DNA from: Dictyoglomaceae bacterium
GTDB lineage: Bacteria; Dictyoglomota; Dictyoglomia; Dictyoglomales; Dictyoglomaceae
Direction: 5' to 3'
Assembly (NCBI GenBank): GCA_028276205.1
Contig: JAPYWU010000093.1
Location: 1 to 5,716, forward strand
Length of the DNA stretch: 5,716 bases
The position numbers were made by a program, and so were the translations under genes. This document shows, one piece after another, positions 1-5,715 of the stretch. The notes beneath the pieces are model-generated. The model ran no database searches and was not told the DNA's origin. It was given only the letters and a program-made list of their open reading frames with translations. How positions within the stretch are numbered: position 1 is the stretch's first letter; every line of letters starts with the position of its first letter.

Positions 1-1
1 T

Positions 2-877
2 TTTTTTAATTCTCATCAAAAAGATCATAGATATCCTAATTCTGAAAGATTCAATATGCTATCCTTTTACAAGGAGGGGACAAAAACAAGGATTACAATT
101 TATGGAATAGAGAAAAACTCCCAATTGATTATATTAAGAGATAACAAAGGAAATAGGGTAGATTTAGAAGGGTTTGTTATATCACAAGCCCTTGCGGATA
201 AGTTGAATTTAAAAGAAGGTGACATATTAAATGTGATAAATAACATTGACGGAAAGAAGTATTCTCTTAAGGTTTCAAAAATAGTAGATCTTTTTGTAGG
301 AAATACTGGTTATATGAATCTTGAAGAGTTTAATAAAACTTTTGGATTAGAAGAAGGAGCTTTTATTGGGTTATATTCCATTGATAGATTAAATATCCCT
401 AAGGAAGAATTAATTGTATCCATGAGCAAATCAGATTTAATAAAAGCCTTTGAAGACTCCACTGAAAGTGTAAATCAAATGTTGCAAATGATGTACATCG
501 TATCTTTCTTTATGGCTTTTATTATTATCTATGTGCTTTCTTCCCTTATTATTACAGAGAATAGAAAGACATTAAGCATATTTAAGATACTTGGTTATAG
601 AGATGGAGAATTAGGTACCATGTTTTTAGGGTTTAATAATATTTCTTTTCTCCTTGGATTTTTAATAGGTATTCCCTTATATAGTTCATTTATTAAATAT
701 ATTATTAATGTGGCTTTGAGAGACGTTGACTTCTCATTAAAGATGTATGCAGGATTTAAAGATATAGCTATTACCTTTATTATCCTTTTAATTGCTTTCC
801 TATTATCTAAGTATCTTGGAAGAAGAAAAATAAGAAAGATCTTGCCGGGAGTTATATTAAAGGAACAGACAGAATAA
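2..877 (+). CDS. FtsX-family ABC transporter permease, C-terminal part (5' truncated by window edge)
   Basis: This is the last 291 residues of an inner-membrane permease; the frame is open to the left edge, so the ATG at 56 is an internal methionine and not a start. Counting from that methionine, residues 1-140 are a soluble extracytoplasmic region of the MacB/FtsX periplasmic-domain type, with the typical stretch ALADKLNLKEGD (46-57). An FtsX domain follows, with hydrophobic helices at about 145-166, 189-213 and 234-254. Between the first two is the cytoplasmic loop ENRKTLSIFKILGYRDGELG, which matches the segment that contacts the ATPase in this family. The end, RRKIRKILPGVILKE, is a usual cytoplasmic tail. 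Family members pair with a LolD/MacB-like ATPase and export lipids, peptides or lipoproteins or act as mechanotransmitters; the substrate cannot be read here. The partner ATPase would be off the left edge. The gene ends 65 bases before the next start, and a promoter lies in that gap. Confidence 0.85.
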   Translation, partial: FFNSHQKDHRYPNSERFNMLSFYKEGTKTRITIYGIEKNSQLIILRDNKGNRVDLEGFVISQALADKLNLKEGDILNVINNIDGKKYSLKVSKIVDLFVGNTGYMNLEEFNKTFGLEEGAFIGLYSIDRLNIPKEELIVSMSKSDLIKAFEDSTESVNQMLQMMYIVSFFMAFIIIYVLSSLIITENRKTLSIFKILGYRDGELGTMFLGFNNISFLLGFLIGIPLYSSFIKYIINVALRDVDFSLKMYAGFKDIAITFIILLIAFLLSKYLGRRKIRKILPGVILKEQTE

Positions 878-880
878 TAT

Positions 881-910
881 ATGAAAGTCTCTATCTCTAC
901 ATGTTATAAT
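881..910 (+). promoter_or_regulatory. Probable extended -10 promoter for the barrel/GH44 operon
   Basis: A perfect TATAAT at 905-910 is preceded by TG at 902-903, giving the extended -10 form TGnTATAAT. A weak -35 (ATGAAA, 881-886, four of six matches to TTGACA) lies 18 bases upstream. Transcription would start near 917, leaving a leader of about 25 bases before the ATG at 943. It sits just after the permease stop codon, which supports a new transcription unit here. No operator-like palindrome is visible in the gap. Confidence 0.6.
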
Positions 911-930
911 TTTAAAAATCATATTCTTTG

Positions 931-939
931 GGAGGTGAT
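931..939 (+). promoter_or_regulatory. Full-length Shine-Dalgarno site that sets the barrel-gene start
   Basis: GGAGGTGAT is a nine-base complement to the 3' end of 16S rRNA. It is followed directly by two in-frame ATG codons at 940 and 943. From the GGAGG core the spacing is 4 bases to the first ATG and 7 to the second, so 943 is favoured. An in-frame TTG at 928 would place the ribosome binding site inside the coding region and is rejected as a start. Confidence 0.8.
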
Positions 940-942
940 ATG

Positions 943-1383
943 ATGAAAAAAGTTATTTTACTTATCTCAACTTTAATTTTCTTATTTTCAATTGCTTATG
1001 CAGGAAATTTTGGGGTAGGAATAATTGCTGGTGAGCCTACAGGAATCTCTTTTAGACTTTGGCAAAATAAGGTAAATGCTTTTGATTTTGGTATTGCTTG
1101 GAGTATTGATGCCAATATATTACATGTCTCAGTAGATTATGTAACCCATAATTATGGAATATTTAAACCTACTTCAGGTACTATGCCTTTTTATTATGGT
1201 ATAGGATTAAGAATACTTGCAAAGGATAATACAAATTTTGGTGTAAGAGTTCCCTTAGGAATAATTTTTATACCAAAAGGCACAACCTTGGATTTCTTCT
1301 TTGAGATAGTACCTACCCTTAATCTTGTGCCTGCTACTAATTTAGATGTGGATGGAGCTGTAGGCTTTAGATATTATTTTTAA
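943..1383 (+). CDS. Small secreted outer-membrane beta-barrel protein (possible DUF3996/BAPKO_0422-like)
   Basis: The 146-residue product starts with a clear signal peptide: MKK, a hydrophobic core over residues 4-18, and a cleavage site AYA|GN after residue 20. The mature chain of about 126 residues consists of alternating, aromatic-rich segments that can be drawn as eight beta strands: NFGVGIIAG, TGISFRLWQ, NAFDFGIAWSI, ILHVSVDYVTHN, MPFYYGIGLRIL, FGVRVPLGIIFI, LDFFFEIVPTLNL and DVDGAVGFRYYF. It ends in phenylalanine within RYYF, the C-terminal aromatic signature recognised by the BamA outer-membrane assembly machinery. From memory, the pattern GEPTGIS near the start, GVRVPLG in the middle and VPTLNLVP near the end resembles small barrel proteins named after Borrelia BAPKO_0422 (DUF3996); this was not checked by search. 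Its function is unknown: it could be a small pore, a structural barrel or an adhesin. It is translated just ahead of the GH44 lipoprotein gene (18-base gap), so a shared envelope role is plausible. Confidence 0.75.
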   Translation: MKKVILLISTLIFLFSIAYAGNFGVGIIAGEPTGISFRLWQNKVNAFDFGIAWSIDANILHVSVDYVTHNYGIFKPTSGTMPFYYGIGLRILAKDNTNFGVRVPLGIIFIPKGTTLDFFFEIVPTLNLVPATNLDVDGAVGFRYYF

Positions 1384-1401
1384 ATAAGGAGAAAATAAGC
1401 T

Positions 1402-3063
1402 ATGGAATATTTAAAAATAATACTTATTGTTGTTCTTCTTCTTTTTATTGCAGGTTGTACAAAACAACCATCTTCCAATGATGGTACTATTACGCCAACA
1501 GGGAGTTTTGAATGTAATATTACCATAGATCCTAATCAGGATAGGACTGAAATAAGCCCTTACATATATGGGGTAAATCAGGATATAGAAGGAGTCAAAG
1601 CTACAGCAAGAAGGATAGGTGGAAATAGGCTTACAGGTTATAATTGGGAGAATAATGCATCTAATGCAGGATCAGACTGGCATCATAGTAGTGATTACTA
1701 CCTACCATGGGTTATGGGAATTCCACAAAGTGATTATAATAAACCTGGTATTGTACTTACTACTTTTCATGATAAATCTTTGAGTATGGGAGCAATAAGT
1801 CTAATTACTCTTCAAATGGCAGGATATGTAGCAAAAGATGCAAATGGAGAAGTGTTAGAAAGTGAAACTGCTCCATCTTCAAGATGGGCTGAAGTGAAAT
1901 TTAGAAAGGGATCTTCCTTTTCTTTAAATCCTGATATCAATGATAAGTATGTATATATGGATGAACTTTTGAATTTTCTAATAACAAAATATGGAAAGGC
2001 AGATACCCAAAGAGGAATTAAAGGATATCTTTTAGATAACGAGCCAGATCTTTGGTCAAGTACCCACCCGAGAATTCATCCACAAAAAGTAACATGTAGT
2101 GAGCTTATTTCAAAATCGGTTGAGCTGGCAAAGGCAATAAAAGAAATGGATCCAAATGCCATGGTTTTTGGTTATGAATCTTATGGTTTTATGGGATTTT
2201 ATAGTTTACAGGATGCACCAGATTGGAAAAATGTAAAAGGTAACCATGCTTGGTTTATAAGCTACTATCTGGAAAAGATGAAAGAAGCATCAGATCAATA
2301 TGGTAAAAGACTTCTTGATGTATTATCTATCCACTGGTATCCTGAGGCAAGATCCTCTTCAGGGGTTAGAATATGTTTTGATGGTGAAAATGCAACAGAT
2401 GATGATACATCTATGGCAAGGATGCAGGCTCCAAGAACTCTTTGGGATCCAACTTATAAAACTTCTGTTAAAGGTCAAATTACAGCTGGAGAAAATAGTT
2501 GGATAAATCAATGGTTTCCTGAATATTTGCCTCTTATTCCAAGGATAAAAAGTGATATTGACACCTATTTCCCAGGAACAAAGCTTGCTATTACAGAATT
2601 TGATTACGGTGCAAAAGATCATATTTCAGGTGGAATTGCTCTTGTGGATGTACTTGGTATTTTTGGTAAATATGGAGTTTATCTTGCTACAAGATGGGCA
2701 GATAGTGGTACTTATGCTCGTTCTGCCTATAATATTTATCTAAACTATGATGGTAATGGCTCAAAATATGGGGATATATGCGTAAAAGCAGATACATCAG
2801 ATGTGGAGAAGATGCCTGTATATGCCTCAATACATAAAGATAATCAAAATAAGTTACATATTATTTTGATAAATAGGACTTTGGATAAAGAAGGAATTGC
2901 TAAGATAAAGATTCAAGGAGACTATACTTATACATCTTGCACCATTTATGGATTTGATTATAGATCTCCTGATATTAAGAAAATAGGTACTATTAATAAC
3001 ATTGAAAATAACTATTTTGAATTAAAGGTACCTCAATTAACTGTTTATCATCTTGTATTTTAA
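1402..3063 (+). CDS. Glycoside hydrolase family 44 lipoprotein (endo-beta-1,4-glucanase / xyloglucanase)
   Basis: This 553-residue lipoprotein is a retaining endo-hydrolase predicted to cut beta-1,4-glucan or xyloglucan chains. The N-terminus has a short hydrophobic stretch and the lipobox IAGC, giving lipidated Cys19, then a Ser/Thr/Pro/Asn linker to about residue 35. The rest is one GH44 module: a TIM barrel from about 55 to 430 and a beta-sandwich made of residues 36-50 and 460-553. Hallmarks are YIYGVNQDIEG (54-64), RRIGGNRLTGYNWENNASNAG (70-90), and SDWHHSSDYYLPW (91-103). The likely acid/base is Glu214 in LLDNEPDLW and the nucleophile Glu399 in LAITEFDYG, followed by ISGGIALVDVLGIFGKYGV. 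The spacing is close to that of the two catalytic glutamates in Clostridium thermocellum GH44. No carbohydrate-binding module or dockerin is present. The start is supported by AAGGAG at 1386-1391. It follows the barrel gene by 18 bases and is probably co-transcribed with it. Whether it sits on the inner or outer membrane cannot be decided from sequence. Confidence 0.93.
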   Translation: MEYLKIILIVVLLLFIAGCTKQPSSNDGTITPTGSFECNITIDPNQDRTEISPYIYGVNQDIEGVKATARRIGGNRLTGYNWENNASNAGSDWHHSSDYYLPWVMGIPQSDYNKPGIVLTTFHDKSLSMGAISLITLQMAGYVAKDANGEVLESETAPSSRWAEVKFRKGSSFSLNPDINDKYVYMDELLNFLITKYGKADTQRGIKGYLLDNEPDLWSSTHPRIHPQKVTCSELISKSVELAKAIKEMDPNAMVFGYESYGFMGFYSLQDAPDWKNVKGNHAWFISYYLEKMKEASDQYGKRLLDVLSIHWYPEARSSSGVRICFDGENATDDDTSMARMQAPRTLWDPTYKTSVKGQITAGENSWINQWFPEYLPLIPRIKSDIDTYFPGTKLAITEFDYGAKDHISGGIALVDVLGIFGKYGVYLATRWADSGTYARSAYNIYLNYDGNGSKYGDICVKADTSDVEKMPVYASIHKDNQNKLHIILINRTLDKEGIAKIKIQGDYTYTSCTIYGFDYRSPDIKKIGTINNIENNYFELKVPQLTVYHLVF

Positions 3064-3070
3064 AAATTTG

Positions 3071-3098
3071 GGGGAAGAAAGAATAAACTTTCTTCCCC
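3071..3098 (+). terminator. Hairpin after the GH44 gene, probable (weak T-tract) terminator
   Basis: A perfect 11-bp stem, GGGGAAGAAAG (3071-3081) with CTTTCTTCCCC (3088-3098), closes a six-base loop AATAAA. Only three T residues follow before TAGGGAG, so it lacks the long T run of a strong intrinsic terminator. It starts 7 bases after the GH44 stop codon and ends just ahead of the rsuA ribosome binding site. It could end most GH44 transcripts, or protect their 3' end while allowing some read-through into rsuA. Confidence 0.65.
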
Positions 3099-3115
3099 TT
3101 TAGGGAGAAGAGAGA

Positions 3116-3844
3116 ATGAGACTTGATAAATTTCTTGTTAATCAAGGTTTTGGTAGTAGAAAAGAGGTACATAAGCTTATAAAATCAGGAATTGTTAAAG
3201 TAAATGGAGAAATTATAGAAGACCCTTCTTATCATATTGATCCCAATAAAGATATAGTAAAAATAGAAGATGAAGAAATAGAGTATAAAGAAAATTTTTA
3301 TTTTATGCTTAATAAACCTAAGGGATATATCACTGCCACTTATGATGAAAACTATCCAACAGTTATGGATTTATTTTCTTCTGAGCCAATAATTGATAAG
3401 CTATTCCCCATAGGAAGGCTTGATATTGATACAGAAGGACTCCTTATAATAACTTCAGATGGGCAATTAGCTCATAGAATTACCCATCCTAAGTGGAATA
3501 TAGAAAAAGAATACTTTGTAATTGTCGAGGGAGATGTATCAGATATTGATTTTTCAAGATATGAAAAGGAAGGAATATATTTAAAGAAGGAGAAGTATAA
3601 AACAAAACCTTTTAAAGTAGAAGTTTTAAAAACCTCCCCAGAAGAATCAGAAATGCTTATTACTATAACGGAGGGTAAATATCACATAATAAAAAATATA
3701 ATGTCTGAGTTAAAACATGAGGTTATATATTTAAAAAGAGTAAGAATAGGACCTTTGAAGCTTGACGAAGATCTTGCTCCTGGTGAATATAGAGAACTAA
3801 CCAAAGAAGAGATAGATTTAATAAAAAAGTTTGTAAAGTTGTAA
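3116..3844 (+). CDS. rsuA: 16S rRNA pseudouridine synthase, RsuA/RluB/E/F family (probably RsuA)
   Basis: This 242-residue cytoplasmic enzyme converts a uridine in ribosomal RNA to pseudouridine. Residues 1-45 are an S4 RNA-binding domain (MRLDKFLVNQGFGSRKEV, then SGIVKVNG). The catalytic domain follows, with YFMLNKPKGYITA (62-74), PTVMDLF (81-87) and the family motif GRLDIDTEGLL (100-110), in which Asp103 is the expected catalytic aspartate. Further family segments are ITEGKYHIIKNIM and, near the end, LAPGEYRELTKEEI. The length, the YFMLNKP block and the closing APGEYR..T.EE block match E. coli RsuA (16S position 516) better than the large-subunit paralogues RluB, RluE or RluF, but the target is inferred. 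GGGAG at 3103-3107 lies 8 bases before the ATG. I see no clear promoter in the 52-base gap upstream, so it may depend on read-through past the hairpin or on a promoter inside the GH44 gene. Confidence 0.9.
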   Translation: MRLDKFLVNQGFGSRKEVHKLIKSGIVKVNGEIIEDPSYHIDPNKDIVKIEDEEIEYKENFYFMLNKPKGYITATYDENYPTVMDLFSSEPIIDKLFPIGRLDIDTEGLLIITSDGQLAHRITHPKWNIEKEYFVIVEGDVSDIDFSRYEKEGIYLKKEKYKTKPFKVEVLKTSPEESEMLITITEGKYHIIKNIMSELKHEVIYLKRVRIGPLKLDEDLAPGEYRELTKEEIDLIKKFVKL

Positions 3845-3914
3845 AGAAATTATTTATTCCAAAATGCCAGTCATAAGTAACCTTATCTTTTACGTAAGTT
3901 ACATTTAGTTAGTA
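3845..3914. other. Convergent intergenic gap with weak dyads, no convincing terminator
   Basis: These 70 AT-rich bases separate the stop codons of rsuA (+) and xynB (-). GTAAC (3877-3881) can pair with GTTAC (3898-3902), and CTTA (3882-3885) with TAAG (3895-3898) if the register shifts by one bulged base, giving about 8 bp in all. A further GTAAC at 3918-3922 lies at the same spacing on the other side. Neither side has a run of T residues, so termination here is possible but not shown. Confidence 0.3.
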
Positions 3915-5420
3915 TTAGTAACCTGGTATTTTGCTATCATCAAGTCCTATGTATGTGGGTGTTTCATCTTTAATTTTTGACAATTCATATAAGGCTACTG
4001 CATTTTTACCAAGTTTTATATTAAGTGTTATGTAACCATTATTTGCTTTCATTCGCCATGTGGTGATGTAAGGTTGAGCTACCTCTTTTAAGGTTTTTAT
4101 TTGTTCCTTTGATGGAAATCTTGGTCTACCCATATCAATCCATGTCTTCCATGGATTACCATGATTCTCATCTATTAACTTTTGCTTTATAAATACATCT
4201 TCAAAGTCCACTGGTATTTCCAGCTTATATTCTCTTTCTTGTTCTGCATCTTTTCTCATGACTTCATTCCATGCAACAATAGCGATAGAGCCATTTTCTC
4301 TTTGAGTTACTAAAATATGTTCATCTCTATATAGTATCTTTTTACCCATTGCATTGAAAAATGTAAACATATGGAATACAGGTTTTGGAATATTATTAAA
4401 TGCAACTAACCCAAAACCACCGTGGAAAATTGATCTTGGTACATCTGCTTCTTCAAAAACATCACTGAATGTCCAGTAAGAGAAGGAATCCACATAATCC
4501 CCGCCCTCACTTAAAACCCTTGCAAGGTATGCAGCATTAAAGGGAGTATCATGTATAGGGCACAAAGGATTATAAGAGCTATTGTATTCAGTTATATGAA
4601 TAGGTAAATTAGGAAAAGGTGAATTTTTTACTTGATTTCTCACCTCTCTAAATTCCCTTATCATGTAATCAATAGGATTTACATCATGATAGGCAAAGTG
4701 TGGTGTATATTCAGGTGTTTTTGCTGTATATGAATGTCTGGTTACAAAATCTACAGGCACATTATTTTTATAACAAAAATTTAGAAAGTCATCTATCCAG
4801 TGTTCTCCTCCCCCACAGATAGCTGGTCCACCAACTTTTATATTTTCATCTACCTCTTTTATGGCTTTTACTGTGATCTCATACAATTTGAAGTACTCAG
4901 CTTGATTGGCATCCTTCCAGAATCCACTCAGGTTAGGCTCGTTCCATATTTCAAAGGGCCACTGTTCTACTTCTTTTTCACCATATCTTTCAATAAAATG
5001 TTTAACTACTGCTTTAATGAGTTTTTCCCATTTATTATAATCACTGGGAGGAGTGACATTTCCTTTCCAATAGAATACAGTTTGTGGACCAGAAGCAAGT
5101 TTTGAGGGCATGAATCCAATCTCTACAAAAGGACGTATACCAAGATCTAAAAATGAATCATATATTCTGTCAATATATGTAAAGTTGTAAAAGGGTTGTA
5201 CAGTGTCTCCTATTTTGTCCTCACGATATATTCCCACATCATCATGAAGAAGCCCATGGGCTCTTAAATATTTAAATCCAATATGTTGCTGTACATAAGA
5301 TAGAGCATCAATATATTCCTTTTGAAGAGCAAGACCTATTCGTCCACTACCAACGCAAAATTTCCAGTTATCAGGAAAAATTCCTATTTGCTTGTCTTTT
5401 TCAATTTTAATGTGGGTCAT
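3915..5420 (-). CDS. xynB: Glycoside hydrolase family 39 beta-xylosidase
   Basis: This 501-residue enzyme releases xylose from the non-reducing end of xylo-oligosaccharides with retention of configuration. It has no signal peptide, so it should act in the cytoplasm on imported oligosaccharides. Residues 1-340 form a TIM barrel and about 345-501 a beta-sandwich. Family blocks include GSGRIGLALQKEY (24-36), RAHGLLHDDVGIYRED (53-68), and RPFVEIGFMPSKLASG (96-111). The acid/base is Glu161 in FEIWNEPN and the nucleophile Glu278 in IHITEYNSSY, each one residue after Glu160 and Glu277 of Thermoanaerobacterium saccharolyticum XynB. Length and the C-terminus TYIGLDDSKIPGY also agree with that enzyme as I remember it. 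The start is supported by GGAGG (plus-strand 5431-5435), 10 bases before the ATG. It converges on rsuA and has its own control region upstream, so it is probably a single-gene unit induced by xylose or xylan. The family also contains alpha-iduronidases, but the sequence blocks point clearly to the xylosidase branch. Confidence 0.95.
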   Translation of the reverse strand: MTHIKIEKDKQIGIFPDNWKFCVGSGRIGLALQKEYIDALSYVQQHIGFKYLRAHGLLHDDVGIYREDKIGDTVQPFYNFTYIDRIYDSFLDLGIRPFVEIGFMPSKLASGPQTVFYWKGNVTPPSDYNKWEKLIKAVVKHFIERYGEKEVEQWPFEIWNEPNLSGFWKDANQAEYFKLYEITVKAIKEVDENIKVGGPAICGGGEHWIDDFLNFCYKNNVPVDFVTRHSYTAKTPEYTPHFAYHDVNPIDYMIREFREVRNQVKNSPFPNLPIHITEYNSSYNPLCPIHDTPFNAAYLARVLSEGGDYVDSFSYWTFSDVFEEADVPRSIFHGGFGLVAFNNIPKPVFHMFTFFNAMGKKILYRDEHILVTQRENGSIAIVAWNEVMRKDAEQEREYKLEIPVDFEDVFIKQKLIDENHGNPWKTWIDMGRPRFPSKEQIKTLKEVAQPYITTWRMKANNGYITLNIKLGKNAVALYELSKIKDETPTYIGLDDSKIPGY

Positions 5421-5470
5421 TTTTTATTAACCTCCGTCTTTTATTGATCTTTCATATTAGGCAAGTAAAA

Positions 5471-5476
5471 ATTATA
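5471..5476 (-). promoter_or_regulatory. xynB -10 box
   Basis: The minus strand carries a perfect TATAAT here, 50 bases upstream of the xynB start codon. The predicted transcription start is near 5464, giving a leader of about 44 bases that contains the GGAGG site. The -35 position at 17-base spacing (5494-5499) reads ATCATA, only three of six matches to TTGACA, which would suit a regulated or activator-dependent promoter. Confidence 0.6.
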
Positions 5477-5480
5477 TGTA

Positions 5481-5488
5481 AAACGTTT
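5481..5488. promoter_or_regulatory. LacI-family-type operator core in the xynB promoter
   Basis: AAACGTTT is a perfect palindrome with the central CG typical of LacI/CcpA-family operators. It sits in the spacer between the -35 and -10 regions of the xynB promoter, where a bound repressor would block RNA polymerase. The symmetry does not extend beyond these eight bases, and the flanks do not match the Firmicutes catabolite site exactly (one base too many between TG and CG). The regulator, probably a sugar-responsive LacI-type protein, is not in the window. Confidence 0.4.
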
Positions 5489-5503
5489 GCTAATATGATA
5501 CTT

Positions 5504-5520
5504 AAAATTTTTTTCTTTTC
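5504..5520 (-). promoter_or_regulatory. A/T tract at UP-element position of the xynB promoter
   Basis: On the minus strand this reads as GAAAAG followed by a seven-A run and TTTT. It falls at about -40 to -56 relative to the predicted xynB transcription start, the place where an UP element is bound by the RNA polymerase alpha subunit. Such phased A tracts are also intrinsically bent. In an AT-rich genome the composition alone is weak evidence; the position is what makes it notable. Confidence 0.4.
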
Positions 5521-5556
5521 TCTCACATAGAATATTAGGTATAGATTTTAATATAT

Positions 5557-5715
5557 TTATTGAATATAAGTCAAGAAATGGCACTTGGTAGGGACATAGG
5601 TACCACTTTTAAGGAAGTCAGATAAAATCTTGGTAAAAAGTCCTGCAGCTCTTAATAACTCCTCTAAAAGTATAACAGGAAAAGTTAATACATGAAAAGA
5701 ATGATACAAAACTCT
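5557..5715 (-). CDS. Possible C-terminal fragment of an unidentified protein (open to right edge)
   Basis: A minus-strand frame stays open for 52 codons from the right edge to a TAA at 5559-5557. No start codon is visible, so a gene would begin outside the window. The peptide is leucine-rich in its first half (VILLEELLRAAGLFTKIL) and ends KSGTYVPTKCHFLTYIQ. Codon choice (AGA for Arg, GGA, TTA, CTT) is like the neighbouring genes. I do not recognise the family; a transposase or other accessory-gene tail is only a guess. A second minus-strand frame here is also open for about 32 codons, so chance is a real possibility in so short a stretch. If real, the gene runs in the same direction as xynB, with a 136-base gap and no terminator hairpin between them. 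Confidence 0.35.
   Translation of the reverse strand, partial: RVLYHSFHVLTFPVILLEELLRAAGLFTKILSDFLKSGTYVPTKCHFLTYIQ

Larger units (their letters stand above)
5452..5498. repeat. 12-bp inverted repeat flanking the xynB -10 box
   Basis: TCATATTA plus GCAA (5452-5459 and 5461-5464, one extra G between) is the exact reverse complement of TTGC plus TAATATGA (5487-5498). The arms are 22 bases apart and enclose the xynB -10 box. Relative to xynB the distal arm lies over the -35 region and the proximal arm at the predicted transcription start. This layout fits a paired operator for a dimeric repressor or activator better than an RNA hairpin, because the distal arm would not be transcribed. Confidence 0.55.

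Noticed and set aside
56..58. ATG at 56 as the start of the permease gene
   Set aside because: The frame is open back to the left edge, there is no ribosome binding site before it, and the protein begins in the middle of an extracytoplasmic domain without its first membrane helix.
928..942. TTG at 928 as an earlier start for the barrel gene (adds MGGDM)
   Set aside because: It would translate the nine-base Shine-Dalgarno site GGAGGTGAT and spoil a clean MKK signal-peptide start; the ATG at 943 has ideal spacing.
2300..2743. Overlapping open frames on both strands inside the GH44 gene
   Set aside because: They lie wholly within a strongly conserved catalytic domain, lack ribosome binding sites and encode low-complexity or unmatched peptides.
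4800..5105. 101-codon plus-strand frame opposite xynB
   Set aside because: It is the antisense shadow of the GH39 catalytic barrel; its Phe/Tyr/Ile-rich product reflects complementary codons and there is no start signal.
5476..5491. Exact Firmicutes CcpA catabolite site
   Set aside because: There is one extra base between the TG and the central CG and the right half lacks the closing CA, so only a general LacI-type core is supported.
5582..5614. TGGTA/TACCA dyad as an RNA or insertion-sequence end
   Set aside because: The stem is only five base pairs, has no conserved loop, and no partner end is visible in the window.
5578..5625. Short plus-strand frame starting ATGGCACTTGG
   Set aside because: It is only 15 codons long with no ribosome binding site and no promoter close upstream.
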